Notes: generated from the letters alone by a model not told the origin. A stretch of 33,240 nt of DNA from Akkermansiaceae bacterium (GCA_030725745.1 JANRFH010000022.1:1-33240); one strand, 5' to 3'. Counted from the stretch's first letter, positions 16,362-25,300 are shown. Numbers and translations: made by a program.

Positions 16362-16415
16362 TGTGGACAGGCGGATGGATGGGATTTACTCCGGTGCAGA
16401 GTTTTGAACCTGCGT

Positions 16416-17537
16416 TCAGATCAGCTCTGCGGCGATGGGATCGACGAGGGGTCTTCCTAGTGCGGTGAGGTGGAGGCGGTTTCCGGTGATGGTGAGTAAA
16501 TTTTCAGATGCGAGGTTGCCGGCTTTTTCCCGCGACTGTGAATCTAGTAGTTCGAGGGGGATGCCTGCGGTCGTTCGGAGGCCGAGGGCGATGAGCTCGA
16601 TGCGGCGCTGGGCGGGAGTGAGGGCTTCGGTCTCGTGGATGGCGTGGCCGATGGATTTTACCTGGCGGACGTAGGCGGCGGTGTCTGGGATGTTTTTCTC
16701 GCGAACTCCAGCGATGGTGGAGACGGCGGAGGGGCCGAGGCCGAGGTAGTCGCTGCCCTGCCAGTAGCCTTGATTGTGGCGAGAGTGGTGGCCTGGTTGG
16801 GCGTAGTTCGAGGTTTCGTAGTGGTCGAAGCCTGCGTCGGTCAGGATTTTCTCGGCGAGGTGGTAGTGGTCGGCGTCGTGGTCTTCGTTTTCCTTGTATG
16901 TGCCGTTCTGGAGGGAATCGAAGAAGGCGGTGTCTTCCTCGTAGGTGAGGTTGTAGGCGGAAATGTGATCTGGTTTCAGGGAAACGGCGTGGCGGAGGGT
17001 GTTTTCCCAATCGGCGAGGGACTGGCCGGGGATGGAGAACATGAGGTCGATGTTCACCGAGGGGATGCCGGCGGCGCGGAGGGTGTGGACGGCTTCGGTG
17101 GCTTGTTCTGGGGAGTGCTCGCGACCGAGGGTTTCGAGGACGTGTGGCTCGAAGGACTGGATGCCGAGGGAAACGCGGGTGACGCCGAGTGATTTGAAGA
17201 GTTCGGCTTTTTTGAGGTCGAAGGTGGCGGGGTTCGCTTCGAGGGTGATCTCGGTGGTTTCGGAGAGGTTTAGCGTTTCCTTGAGGGAGGTGAAGAGGTC
17301 GGTGAGGTGCTTTGGGGAAAGCATGGAGGGGGTGCCGCCGCCTAGGTAGATGCTGGTGGGAACATCGAACGTTGAACTTCCAACATTGAACGTTGAATTT
17401 GCGTTGGTGCGGTGTTTTGCCTCGAGGGTGAGGGCTTCTACGAATTCGCCGATGGGGGTGCTGCCGGGGGTGTGCTTGTAGAAAGAACAGTAGGGGCAGA
17501 TGCGGTGGCAGAAGGGGATGTGGAGGTAGAGAAGCAC
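16416..17537 (-). CDS. hemW: Radical SAM heme chaperone HemW-like, with in-frame repeat insertion
   Basis: A 373-residue radical SAM protein. The 4Fe-4S motif is C10xxxC14xxC17 (HIPFCHRICPYCSF), with Phe after it rather than the extra Cys of HemN; this and the length mark HemW, which binds heme and is thought to deliver it to respiratory enzymes, rather than the anaerobic coproporphyrinogen oxidase. SAM-binding GGGTPSML is at residues 66-73, followed by EITLEANPATF, VSLGIQSFEPHVL and the HemN_C domain at the end. The start is GTG at 17537. Residues about 47-59 (NSTFNVGSSTFDV) come from a tandem 19-bp repeat and look like an addition to the loop before GGGTP. A composite repeat and panB lie upstream on the same strand. 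Confidence 0.92.
   Translation of the reverse strand: MLLYLHIPFCHRICPYCSFYKHTPGSTPIGEFVEALTLEAKHRTNANSTFNVGSSTFDVPTSIYLGGGTPSMLSPKHLTDLFTSLKETLNLSETTEITLEANPATFDLKKAELFKSLGVTRVSLGIQSFEPHVLETLGREHSPEQATEAVHTLRAAGIPSVNIDLMFSIPGQSLADWENTLRHAVSLKPDHISAYNLTYEEDTAFFDSLQNGTYKENEDHDADHYHLAEKILTDAGFDHYETSNYAQPGHHSRHNQGYWQGSDYLGLGPSAVSTIAGVREKNIPDTAAYVRQVKSIGHAIHETEALTPAQRRIELIALGLRTTAGIPLELLDSQSREKAGNLASENLLTITGNRLHLTALGRPLVDPIAAELI
17361..17400. repeat. In-frame tandem 19-bp duplication inside hemW
   Basis: Two 19-base units, AACATCGAACGTTGAACTT (17361-17379) and AACATTGAACGTTGAATTT (17382-17400), match at 17 of 19 positions with a two-base spacer. Each holds the palindrome AACGTT. On the hemW strand they read NSTFNVG and SSTFDV, keeping the frame. 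The base pattern is unlike the GC-richer surrounding coding sequence and resembles intergenic repeats. Confidence 0.85.
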
Positions 17538-17538
17538 G

Positions 17539-17597
17539 AAACTTTAAGTTTTAAACTTTAAACCTCAAGGAAGAGGGCGGACTAAAGTCCGTGTTCC
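17539..17597. repeat. Composite intercistronic repeat, copy 1 (panB-hemW)
   Basis: An AT-rich block (AAACTTTAAGTTTTAAACTT, continuing TAAAC) is followed by GAAGAGG and a small hairpin CGGACTAAAGTCCG, then TGTTCC. A second copy with the same layout and about three quarters identity lies at 30802-30861 between two other minus-strand genes. Read on the minus strand, the hairpin comes first, overlapping the panB stop (17582-17584), and the AT-rich block ends one base before the hemW GTG. It may be a mobile repeat, or a leader-like element affecting expression of the downstream gene. Confidence 0.75.
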
Positions 17598-18364
17598 TTT
17601 GCGCTGCGGACGCGGGAGATGTAGGCGCTGGCGGCTTGCAAGGTGTTTTGGGAGAGGTTTGCCTCGGGTTTTGCGAAGGGGGGGACGAACCATGGGTAGG
17701 AGCCGAGGAGGTCGGTGACGACGGCGATTTCGCCATCGCAGGTGGTTTCTCCGCAGCCGATGCCGATGGTAGGGACGGGGATGGCGGCGGTGATTTTTTC
17801 TGCGGAGCAGGGGGTGAGGGATTCGAGGACGATGGCGAATACACCGGCTTCGATGAGAGCGGTGGCTCCGGCGAGGATTTCGCGGGTTTGCTCGGGCGTT
17901 TTGCCTTTTTTCCGATATCCGCCTTCTTCGAGGACGCGTTGGGGCAACATGCCGAGGTGGCCGCAGACGGGGATGCCTGCGGCGGTGATGGCGCGGACTT
18001 TTTCCGCTTGGCGGATGCCGCCTTCGAGCTTTACGGCATCGGCTCCGGCGGCGAAAAGGGTGCGGGCGGTTTCGAGGGCTTGTTCCGGGGTCGCGTAGGT
18101 ATTGATGGGAAGATCTGCGATGACGAGAGCTTTTGGCTCCGCGCGGACGACGGCCTCCAAGTGGTGGAGGATGTGGGGAAGTGTGACGTGGGTGGTGTCT
18201 GGAAAGCCGAGGACGACCATGCCGAGTGAGTCGCCGACGAGGAGGACATCAATGCCCGCCTCATCCAGCAGGCGCGCCATAGGATAATCATAGCAGGTGA
18301 GGGCGGCGATTGAGCCTGCGCCTTTCTTGCCTGCGATGGCGGCGACTTTTTCCTGGGGAGTCAC
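17582..18364 (-). CDS. panB: 3-methyl-2-oxobutanoate hydroxymethyltransferase (ketopantoate synthase)
   Basis: Transfers a hydroxymethyl group from 5,10-methylene-tetrahydrofolate to 3-methyl-2-oxobutanoate, the first step towards pantothenate and coenzyme A. The 260-residue protein keeps the family markers in order: ALTCYDYPMARLLDEAG, VLLVGDSLGMVVLG (metal-site Asp), LVIADLP (second metal Asp), YATPEQAL, VKLEGG (Glu), IPVCGHLGMLPQ, IVLESL (catalytic-region Glu) and PTIGIGCG. Length is normal. The start is GTG; no better Met lies nearby. panC and panD are not in this window. A hairpin terminator and tRNA-Glu lie upstream; hemW follows after a 44-base gap filled by a composite repeat, which overlaps the last few panB codons. 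Confidence 0.96.
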   Translation of the reverse strand: MTPQEKVAAIAGKKGAGSIAALTCYDYPMARLLDEAGIDVLLVGDSLGMVVLGFPDTTHVTLPHILHHLEAVVRAEPKALVIADLPINTYATPEQALETARTLFAAGADAVKLEGGIRQAEKVRAITAAGIPVCGHLGMLPQRVLEEGGYRKKGKTPEQTREILAGATALIEAGVFAIVLESLTPCSAEKITAAIPVPTIGIGCGETTCDGEIAVVTDLLGSYPWFVPPFAKPEANLSQNTLQAASAYISRVRSAKEHGL

Positions 18365-18390
18365 AATTGAGGTTTATTGGGGAAATGGAA

Positions 18391-18425
18391 AAGCCTCCGG
18401 GGAGCGGAGCTCTGATCGGAGGCTT
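18391..18425. terminator. Hairpin terminator downstream of tRNA-Glu
   Basis: AAGCCTCCG (18391-18399) pairs with CGGAGGCTT (18417-18425), a perfect 9-bp stem with a 17-base loop that contains a further GGAGC/GCTCC-like fold. On the minus strand the stem is followed by a short T-run (CTTTTCC), consistent with ending the tRNA-Glu transcript 15 bases after the CCA end and before panB. Confidence 0.7.
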
Positions 18426-18439
18426 ATTTTACCATGAGA

Positions 18440-18514
18440 TGGCGACCCGTAAGGGAGTCGAACCCTTCTTGCCAGGATGAAAACCTGGAGTCCTAACCGA
18501 TAGACGAACGGGTC
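18440..18514 (-). tRNA. tRNA-Glu (UUC)
   Basis: On the minus strand the gene begins GACCCGT at 18514, pairing with ACGGGTC near the 3' end to give a 7-bp acceptor stem. The D arm reads CGTCTATCGGTTAGGACT, the anticodon stem-loop is CCAGG-TTTTCAT-CCTGG with anticodon TTC, and the T arm contains GGTTCGACTCC. The discriminator is G, and CCA is encoded in the genome (18440-18442). It is 75 bases including CCA. Confidence 0.96.
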
Positions 18515-18678
18515 GTTGGTCGCGGTGCGGGCGGAAAGAAAGCTGACTGGGGAATTTGTTGCAAGGGTTTTTTGGACGGAAATGGGAAAAAGTTGCGAAG
18601 AAGGGTCTCGGGGGAGGTGGATGACGGGGACTTTGGCTTGATTAAGGGGAGTGGGTGTGCATTGTCGCGCCCCGCGCT

Positions 18679-19974
18679 ATGGCAGGACAGACATTCCAAG
18701 CATTACCAGGATTCAGAGATTTCACCCCACGAGAGTGTGCGGTGCGCAATTATCTGTTTGATACATGGCGCAAGGTCGCCCGGCGCTGCGGGTATGTGGA
18801 GTATGAAACACCGATCCTTGAGGACACCGGGCTTTATTTGAAGAAATCCGGCGGTGAGCTTTCCTCGCAGTTGTTCCGATTTGAGGATCAGGGTGGGCGT
18901 GATGTGACCTTGAGGCCTGAAGTTACGGCATCGCTGGCAAGAATTGCAGCAGCGGAGCAGCGGGCGTATCCGAAGCCGCTCAAGTGGTTCGAGATTGGGC
19001 AGTGCTTCCGCTATGAGAAGCCGCAGAAGGGGCGTGGGCGTGAGTTTCATCAGTTCAATGTCGATATTCTCGGCGAAGCAGGGCCGGGAGCGGATGCGGA
19101 GCTCATTGCGCTGGCGATCCAGACGATGCAGTCATTCGGGTTCGTGCAGGGGGATTTTGTGGTGCGTGTTTCCGACAGGAATGCGTGGGTGAAATTTGCC
19201 GAGGCGCGGGGCGTCACGGAAGAGGCGATGCCGGATTTCCTCAATTTGGTGGACAAGCTGGAGCGCGAGAAGCCGGAGGTGCTGGAGGAGAAGCTTTCGA
19301 AATTCGGCGCGACGCTGACTGAAGTGAACGATTTCGTGGCGAATCCGGAGGATGCCGAGGGGACTTTCCAGGAGATCCTGAAAGACCTCCAAGCGCGTGG
19401 ATTGGGTGGCTTCGTGGAACTCGATCTTTCGATCGTGCGCGGGCTTGCTTACTACACCGGCGTGGTTTTCGAGGTATTTGACTCGACCAAGTCGATGCGG
19501 GCGGTAGCGGGTGGTGGTCGGTATGACACGCTGGTGGGTACGATTTCAAACGGAGCTGTGGACATGCCGGCGACGGGTTTCGCGATGGGCGACTACGTGA
19601 TCCGCAACCTGATCGAGGAGACGCCGCACGCAGCGATGCAGATGGAAGTGTGGCTCCAGCGCAATGCGGCAGGCTGCGAGGCTTACATGGTGATCCCGGA
19701 TCCTGCGATGCGGGGCGAGGCTTTGCTTCTCGTGACGGCACTTCGCAATGCGGGTATTGCAGTGGATCTCCCGCTCTCGGACGCGAAGGTGAACAAGCAA
19801 TTCCAAGCGGCGGAGAAGAGCGGAGCGAGGTTTGCGGTGATCATCGGCGAGGAATTTCCGCTGGTGAAAATCAAGGTTTTGGCAAGCCGGACGGAGGAAA
19901 GCTGCGAGGCGGGTGCCTTAGTGGATTGGATGCTGGATCGGCTGATGGAGCCTGACGGGCCGCTGATTGCTTGA
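18679..19974 (+). CDS. hisS: Histidyl-tRNA synthetase
   Basis: Charges tRNA-His. A class II synthetase of 431 residues from the ATG at 18679 (MAGQTFQALPGFRDFTP, the typical HisRS N-terminus); the upstream in-frame ATG at 18655 adds eight unrelated residues and is rejected. Visible: motif 1 region with YETPILEDTGLYLKKSG, motif 2 EIGQCFRYEKPQKGRGREF, and the histidine-specific IVRGLAYYTGVVFEVF, where the usual RGLDYY carries Ala instead of Asp. Motif 3 is AGGGRYDTLVG...ATGFAMGDYVI. The C-terminal anticodon-binding domain is present (about residues 325-425). In many bacteria hisS is followed directly by aspS; here a repeat-flanked GxxExxY gene lies between the two. Confidence 0.96.
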   Translation: MAGQTFQALPGFRDFTPRECAVRNYLFDTWRKVARRCGYVEYETPILEDTGLYLKKSGGELSSQLFRFEDQGGRDVTLRPEVTASLARIAAAEQRAYPKPLKWFEIGQCFRYEKPQKGRGREFHQFNVDILGEAGPGADAELIALAIQTMQSFGFVQGDFVVRVSDRNAWVKFAEARGVTEEAMPDFLNLVDKLEREKPEVLEEKLSKFGATLTEVNDFVANPEDAEGTFQEILKDLQARGLGGFVELDLSIVRGLAYYTGVVFEVFDSTKSMRAVAGGGRYDTLVGTISNGAVDMPATGFAMGDYVIRNLIEETPHAAMQMEVWLQRNAAGCEAYMVIPDPAMRGEALLLVTALRNAGIAVDLPLSDAKVNKQFQAAEKSGARFAVIIGEEFPLVKIKVLASRTEESCEAGALVDWMLDRLMEPDGPLIA

Positions 19975-19982
19975 AGAGGAAA

Positions 19983-20451
19983 TAACCGCAGATGGACGCA
20001 GATGAACGCAGATTACCCATGCAAACAGGAAACCGATACCATCATCGGATGCGCGTTTGCCGTTTTGAACGACATCGGACATGGATATCATGAAAAACCC
20101 TACGAAAATTCTCTGGTTGTGGAGTTCGAACATCGCGACATCCCATACCTCCAGCAACCCCGCTATCCGATCACATACCGGGATAAACAGGTTGCGGAAT
20201 ACATTCCGGATCTTATCGCCTTCAATAAGGTGATCGTTGATACCAAAGTCATCGAGCGCATCACCGATCACGAAATTGGCCAGATGATTAATTATCTAAA
20301 AGTCACCGGATTGCCCGTCGGCCTCATCCTCAATTTCAAACAATCCAAACTCGAATTCCGCCGCGTCGTCGCCTCCACCCAAAATTTCATCCAACGCAAA
20401 AAGGACTGACCAAAGTTTTCATTCACGTCCATCTGCGTCCATCTGCGGTTA
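19983..20451. mobile_element. Inverted-repeat element B carrying a GxxExxY gene
   Basis: The left arm at 19983-20014 (starts TAACCGCAGATGGACGCAGA) and the right arm at 20421-20451 (ends CATCTGCGGTTA) are inverted copies that agree at about 26 of the outer 28 positions. Each arm consists of about three CGCAGATGRA units with a 10-base period. The whole element, 469 bp, fills the gap between hisS and aspS and contains one gene, a PD-(D/E)XK-like GxxExxY protein whose start codon lies inside the left arm. It shares outer ends (ACC...GGT) and three-unit arms with elements A, C and D. No transposase and no obvious target-site duplication were seen. Confidence 0.8.
20002..20409 (+). CDS. GxxExxY-family protein, PD-(D/E)XK nuclease-like
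   Basis: A 135-residue protein of the GxxExxY family (TIGR04256, Pfam PDDEXK_3 as I recall them). The name-giving motif is G28-Y-H-E31-K-P-Y34. Nuclease-like residues follow: P69-D70 (YIPDLI), then D80-T-K82 in place of the more common ExK, and the Q94xxxY98 motif that often supports the active site in PD-(D/E)XK folds. The biochemical role of the family is not established to my knowledge. The ATG at 20002 lies inside the left arm of the inverted repeat, so the first five residues (MNADY) are encoded by repeat sequence; the stop precedes the right arm by 11 bases. The gene is intact. It may be transcribed with hisS and aspS. Confidence 0.9.
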   Translation: MNADYPCKQETDTIIGCAFAVLNDIGHGYHEKPYENSLVVEFEHRDIPYLQQPRYPITYRDKQVAEYIPDLIAFNKVIVDTKVIERITDHEIGQMINYLKVTGLPVGLILNFKQSKLEFRRVVASTQNFIQRKKD

Positions 20452-20475
20452 AAATATCTTCCCTACATCACCATC

Positions 20476-22269
20476 ATGCGTACCCATCATTGCAACGAAC
20501 TTTCCGAATCCCACATCGACCAAACCGTCACCCTCATCGGTTGGGTGAACTCGGCGCGGGATCATGGTGGGGTGATTTTCATCGACCTGCGGGATCGCGA
20601 GGGTCTGACCCAATGCGTTTTCCGCCCTGAGGAGAATGCCGACGCTGCTACGCTATCTCATAATCTTCGTGAAGAGGATGTGGTGCAGGTGATTGGTAAG
20701 GTTTCGAAGCGTCTGGAAGGTGCGGAGAATGCGAAGATGGCGACAGGGGCGATTGAGATCGTGGCGTCGGATTTAAAAATCATCAACAAGGCGGACGTGC
20801 TTCCGTTCCAGCTCGACAAGGAACTTTCCAACGAAGATCTGCGGATGAAATACCGTTACCTCGATCTGCGTCGCGCGCGCATGTCGAAGAACATCCGCCA
20901 GCGCAGCAAGATCACTTCTGCAGCGCGACGTTACCTCGATGATTCCGGTTTTTATGAAATCGAGACACCGATCCTTTCGAACCCGACTCCGGAAGGTGCG
21001 CGGGATTTCTTGGTTCCTTCGCGTCTGAATCCGGGAAAATTCTATGCGCTTCCCCAAGCGCCACAGCAATACAAGCAGCTGCTGATGGTGGCGGGTGTGG
21101 AGAAGTATTTCCAGATCGCACGCTGCTTCCGCGATGAGGATCTTCGTGCGGATCGCCAGCCGGAGTTCACACAGATCGACCTTGAGGCGAGCTTTGTGGA
21201 TCAGGAGGACATCATCAAACTCGTGCAAGGCCTGCTCGGTGCGATGTTCAAGGCGGGGCTGGATGTGGATATTGCGAAGGAATTCCCGCGCATGACCTAT
21301 GCAGAAGCGATGGATGTCTATGGCTCCGACAAGCCGGACACGCGTTTCGACATTAAGATCACCGACCTTGCGGATGTATTCGCGGCCACGGAGTTCAAGA
21401 TTTTCAAAGGCGTGCTCGAAGGCGGCGGCGTGGTTCGTGCGATCAATGCGAAAGGCTTCGCGACGATCACCACGGGTCAGATGAACCGTCTCAATGAGAT
21501 CGCCGTGCAGGCAGGTCTACCGGTGAAGAACCTCGCGTTCATCAAGCTGGAGAACGGCGAATACAAGAGCCCGCTGTGGAAGATTTTCTCCGAGGAGGAA
21601 AAGGCTGCTGTCACTGCGAAGATGAATCTGGAGGAGGGCGACATCGTTTTCTTTGCAGCAGGTTCGCGTGAGAGTGTTTCAACCATCCTCGGCCGCGTGC
21701 GCTCCGAGTGCGCGGTGATGCAGGGGCTGAACGAAGGCTCGGACAAATTCAATTTCCTCTGGGTCGTCGATTTCCCGCTGCTTGCGCAGGATGAGGAAAG
21801 CGGCGAGTGGGTGGCGGTTCACCATCCTTTCACCCGCCCTCATGCCGATGACCTCGGCAAACTGGAGAGCGGAGATTTCGCGAACGTGCGTGCGCAGGCT
21901 TACGACGTGGTGCTGAACGGCTACGAGCTGGGCGGTGGATCGATCCGTATCCACGAAAAGGATCTCCAGGCGAAGATGTTCGAGGCTCTCGGCGTTTCTC
22001 CCGAGGAGCAGCAGATTAAGTTCGCCCATATTCTCGATGCATTCCGCTTCGGTGCGCCTCCGCACGGCGGGCTTGCGCTGGGTCTCGACCGCATTGCGAT
22101 GCTGGTTTCCGGAGAGGACAGCATCCGCGAGGTGATCGCTTTCCCAAAAAACAACAAGGGAGCAGATCTCATGGCGCAGAGCCCATGCGAGATCGGGATG
22201 AAGGAGCTGCGCGAGGTTTACGTGCAGAGCACCTACAAGAAGAAGGACGCGCCGATGGTGGGAGAGTGA
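20476..22269 (+). CDS. aspS: Aspartyl-tRNA synthetase
   Basis: Charges tRNA-Asp (and possibly tRNA-Asn if non-discriminating). The 597 residues are the usual bacterial length. The N-terminal OB-fold anticodon domain is clear (VTLIGWVNSARDHGGVIFIDLRDREG). Motif 1 region RSKITSAARRYLDDSGFYEIETPIL is followed by the flipping-loop/substrate region ALPQAPQQYKQLLM (most AspRS have QSPQ), motif 2 CFRDEDLRADRQPEF, the bacterial GAD insertion domain (about 280-420), and motif 3 GLALGLDRIAMLVSG. The start at 20476 is the first Met of the conserved N-terminus (MRTHHCNEL). It lies 25 bases after the right arm of element B. Whether this enzyme also serves Asn cannot be decided from this window. Confidence 0.97.
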   Translation: MRTHHCNELSESHIDQTVTLIGWVNSARDHGGVIFIDLRDREGLTQCVFRPEENADAATLSHNLREEDVVQVIGKVSKRLEGAENAKMATGAIEIVASDLKIINKADVLPFQLDKELSNEDLRMKYRYLDLRRARMSKNIRQRSKITSAARRYLDDSGFYEIETPILSNPTPEGARDFLVPSRLNPGKFYALPQAPQQYKQLLMVAGVEKYFQIARCFRDEDLRADRQPEFTQIDLEASFVDQEDIIKLVQGLLGAMFKAGLDVDIAKEFPRMTYAEAMDVYGSDKPDTRFDIKITDLADVFAATEFKIFKGVLEGGGVVRAINAKGFATITTGQMNRLNEIAVQAGLPVKNLAFIKLENGEYKSPLWKIFSEEEKAAVTAKMNLEEGDIVFFAAGSRESVSTILGRVRSECAVMQGLNEGSDKFNFLWVVDFPLLAQDEESGEWVAVHHPFTRPHADDLGKLESGDFANVRAQAYDVVLNGYELGGGSIRIHEKDLQAKMFEALGVSPEEQQIKFAHILDAFRFGAPPHGGLALGLDRIAMLVSGEDSIREVIAFPKNNKGADLMAQSPCEIGMKELREVYVQSTYKKKDAPMVGE

Positions 22270-22305
22270 CCCAAGGCATGGTGGATTTGGTTATGCCATC
22301 AGTAT

Positions 22306-22333
22306 TTGATTGCATAACTTCCTTTCGTATTCT
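22306..22333 (+). promoter_or_regulatory. Possible sigma-70-type promoter before tamB
   Basis: TTGATT (22306-22311) and TATTCT (22328-22333) are separated by 16 bases and lie 25 bases before the tamB GTG start, in an AT-richer gap after aspS. The match to the consensus is moderate, so this is a suggestion only. Confidence 0.3.
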
Positions 22334-22358
22334 CCTAAAGGTGGGCTAGCCTCCGCTA

Positions 22359-25300
22359 GTGAGCAAAGCCGAGGAGGAAAAGATAAAGGAAACGTCTAAG
22401 GCGAAGGGTGGATGCCTGAAGCATCTGGGAATCTTCCTTTTGGTGTGCCTCGGTGTGCTTTTGGTGTTCCTGACGTGGCTGAACGGGCCCGGCTATCGGT
22501 GGTTGGCTCCGAAGGTGGCGGTGCATTTTCTCGGGGAGAAAAATGTGGGGGACGGCTTGAGCTTCGGCGGGACTTTGTTGGGCGGTGTTAAGGTGTATGA
22601 TCTGGATATCCGGACGGAAGGAGCACTGGAGCGACTGGTGATTGACAAGCTAGAGACCGATTACCGGGTGCTGGAGGTTATCAAAGGGAAGGTGCGCGGT
22701 ATTTCCGGCGAGGGTGTGCATGCGGATATCCGATTGATCGAGACGCCGAAGGAAGAGGGGAAACCTCCGGTGGATTTCGCGGAGCTTGGGAAGACTTTAA
22801 ACGGGGTGCGGGAAAAGATCCTTGGGCTGGATCTCGACATCAAGGAGGTGAGTGTTTCTGTGAAGAAGGAAGGCGAGCTGGTGGTGGGGATCGCGAAGAG
22901 CGGGCTTTCGCACAAGGTGGGAGAGGATCTGATCGGGCTGGAGTTGGGCATGATTACGGATAGTGAGGGGAGGACGTTGCGGCCGCAGGATGCGAGATTG
23001 GTGTGGGATCCGGAGAAATTCTCGGTGGAGCGGCTGGATCTGTTGCCAGTGCTGGGTGTGAGGGATGTGGAGGTTTTCCTGCCTGAAAATGGCGAGATCG
23101 CGGCGAATGGGAAGGTGCGCTTGGGCGATTCAGTATTGCAGTTCGATGTCGGCAAGGGCATCAGCGATGTGCGGCTGGATATGATCGAGGGTGAGCTCGA
23201 TTTTGGAAAATTGCTGGGTGGCTTTGGGCTGGGGATACCGGTTAAGGGGAAGCTCAAGTCGCTGGCGTTGGGGCTAGAGAAAATTTATCCAGACTGGCAG
23301 CAGGGTGTGGGGACGGCGGAGCTCTATGTTGAGGATTTCTCCTATGATGAGTGGGATGTGGCGACTGCCTCGGTGGGTGTGGTGCTGGAGGACGGGGCGT
23401 TTTCTGCGAAGCTAGTTGCGGATGCCCTTGGCTCGGAAATTCGGATCTCGGCGGGTGGAGGATTCAATAGGGATTTCTCTCAAGAGATGGCGAAATACTC
23501 AGTGGAGAAAATTTCCGGGGATCTTGAGATCGCGAAGGTGGAGGAGGTGCTGAATGCGTTGGATGGGAAGTTCGACCTCGGGATGGATTTCTCGGAGTTT
23601 CCCGAAAGCAAGTTGTCCGGTGGCTGGGAGGTGGATCTGAGCGATGGCTTTCAAGGTGCGGGTGGAGATGTGACGCTCAGCGCGAAGGAGGCGGATGCGA
23701 CCCCGATCCGGGTGAATGCTTATTATGAGGAAGATCTGGCGACGCTACGCAATCTAGATGCGGATGGGATGAAGTCTTCCGGGAAATATTTCATCGCGGA
23801 GAAGAGATACGAGGCGACCAAGGTGTTTACGGATTTCGACGGCAAAAGGATGGAGCCATGGATAAAGGGTGCAGGCATAGAAACTCCGGCTACTGGCGTG
23901 CTTTCCATGAAATGGGAGGGCAGCGGCGATATCACGGCGAACACCCACCAAGGCAAGTTGAGCGGCATGAACGGTGTGGTGAATTTTAAACCGGTGGAGG
24001 GTGAGGAGACGAGGGAGCCGATTTCTCTGGCGGGCGATCTGGAGTATGCTTGGCCGGGGAAGGTGGAGATGAATGGCCTGGTGGTGCAGACTCAGGGGCA
24101 GTCATTGAAGCTGGATGCGTTGATGGATGGCGGGCAGTTGGAGCTTGAGGAATTTACTTGGCTGGATGGTGAGGAGGAGCTTGCGAGGGGAGCAGGAACA
24201 CTGCCGGTGCCTGAGGATTTTTCGAAGCTCGATGAGTTTCTCGCGAATAATACCGAGACGATGGAGCTGAAGCTCTCCACTGAGACCTTGGCGCTTTCAA
24301 AATTACGCCCTTGGGTGCCTGCGCTGGATCAGATCGATGAGAGTGCGACGGGTAAAGTAGAGATCACTTTGGCGGGGAGCATGGCGGAGCCGGAAGTAAT
24401 GACTTTGGTGGAGCTACGCGACATCAGCTCGCCGACACAGCCGGATCTGCCGAAGATGGATGTAACCCTGCGCATTGAGGCGAAGGATGATGTGGCAAAG
24501 GTGAGTGGGGAGGCGATTGCTCCAGACTATGCGCCAGCGACACTTGAGGCGGAGATGCCGTTTTTCCCGAAGAAATGGGCGGAAGATCCGGAACTTATCA
24601 AGGCGGCGGAGGTCAAAGGTGAGCTGAACCTGCCGAGGATTGAGCTTTCACGTTTCCAATCTCTCATTCCCGGAGCTGAGGAACTGGGAGGTGTGGCGGA
24701 AGGGCGGATGTCGGTTGCGGGGACAGTGGGAGCGCCTGTGATCGATGGAAATATTAGCCTCAAGGAAGGTAAATTTCGTATGGAGGGAAATACGGTGCCA
24801 GCTCTGAGTGGGATCAATCTCGATGTGCAGACAGACCTTCAGAAGGTCACGATCAAGGGCGGGATCAATGATGTGGAAGGGGGGAATCTGAAGATCGATG
24901 GCTCACTGGGCCTGAAGAACGCAGAACGCGATGGCTTGGGCGATCTGGATGTGAGCGTGAAGGGTCGCGGTCTTCCTGCGGTGAGGAATGAGTTCATCAT
25001 CGTGCGCGCGAATTTGGATTTGAGCGTAAAGGGTGGGTTCACTGATGCAAAAGTGGCGGGGGAAATCGGAATCATTGACAGTGTTTTTTACAAGGACATG
25101 GAGTTGATCCCGATCGGTAAGCCTTTCCTTGAACCCTCCGCAGCGAAGCTTCCTGCCGTAGATGCACCTGCAGAGATCGGCTCCATGGTGCCTCCGCCCT
25201 TCGATAATTGGACGGCGAATGTGGTGGTGAAAACCATCGACCCCATTCTGATCCGGGGAAATCTCGGTACGGGCAAGGTGGATGCCGCATTGCGCATCGA

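Noticed and set aside
16635-17192. Long plus-strand reading frame opposite hemW
   Set aside because: It is the antisense shadow of a well-supported gene, with a Gly/Val/Glu-biased composition and no domain.
17591-18229. Long plus-strand reading frame opposite panB
   Set aside because: Antisense shadow; Gly/Asp/Phe-rich low-complexity translation without motifs.
18655-18678. Upstream ATG for hisS
   Set aside because: It adds eight residues unlike HisRS; the ATG at 18679 begins the conserved N-terminus.
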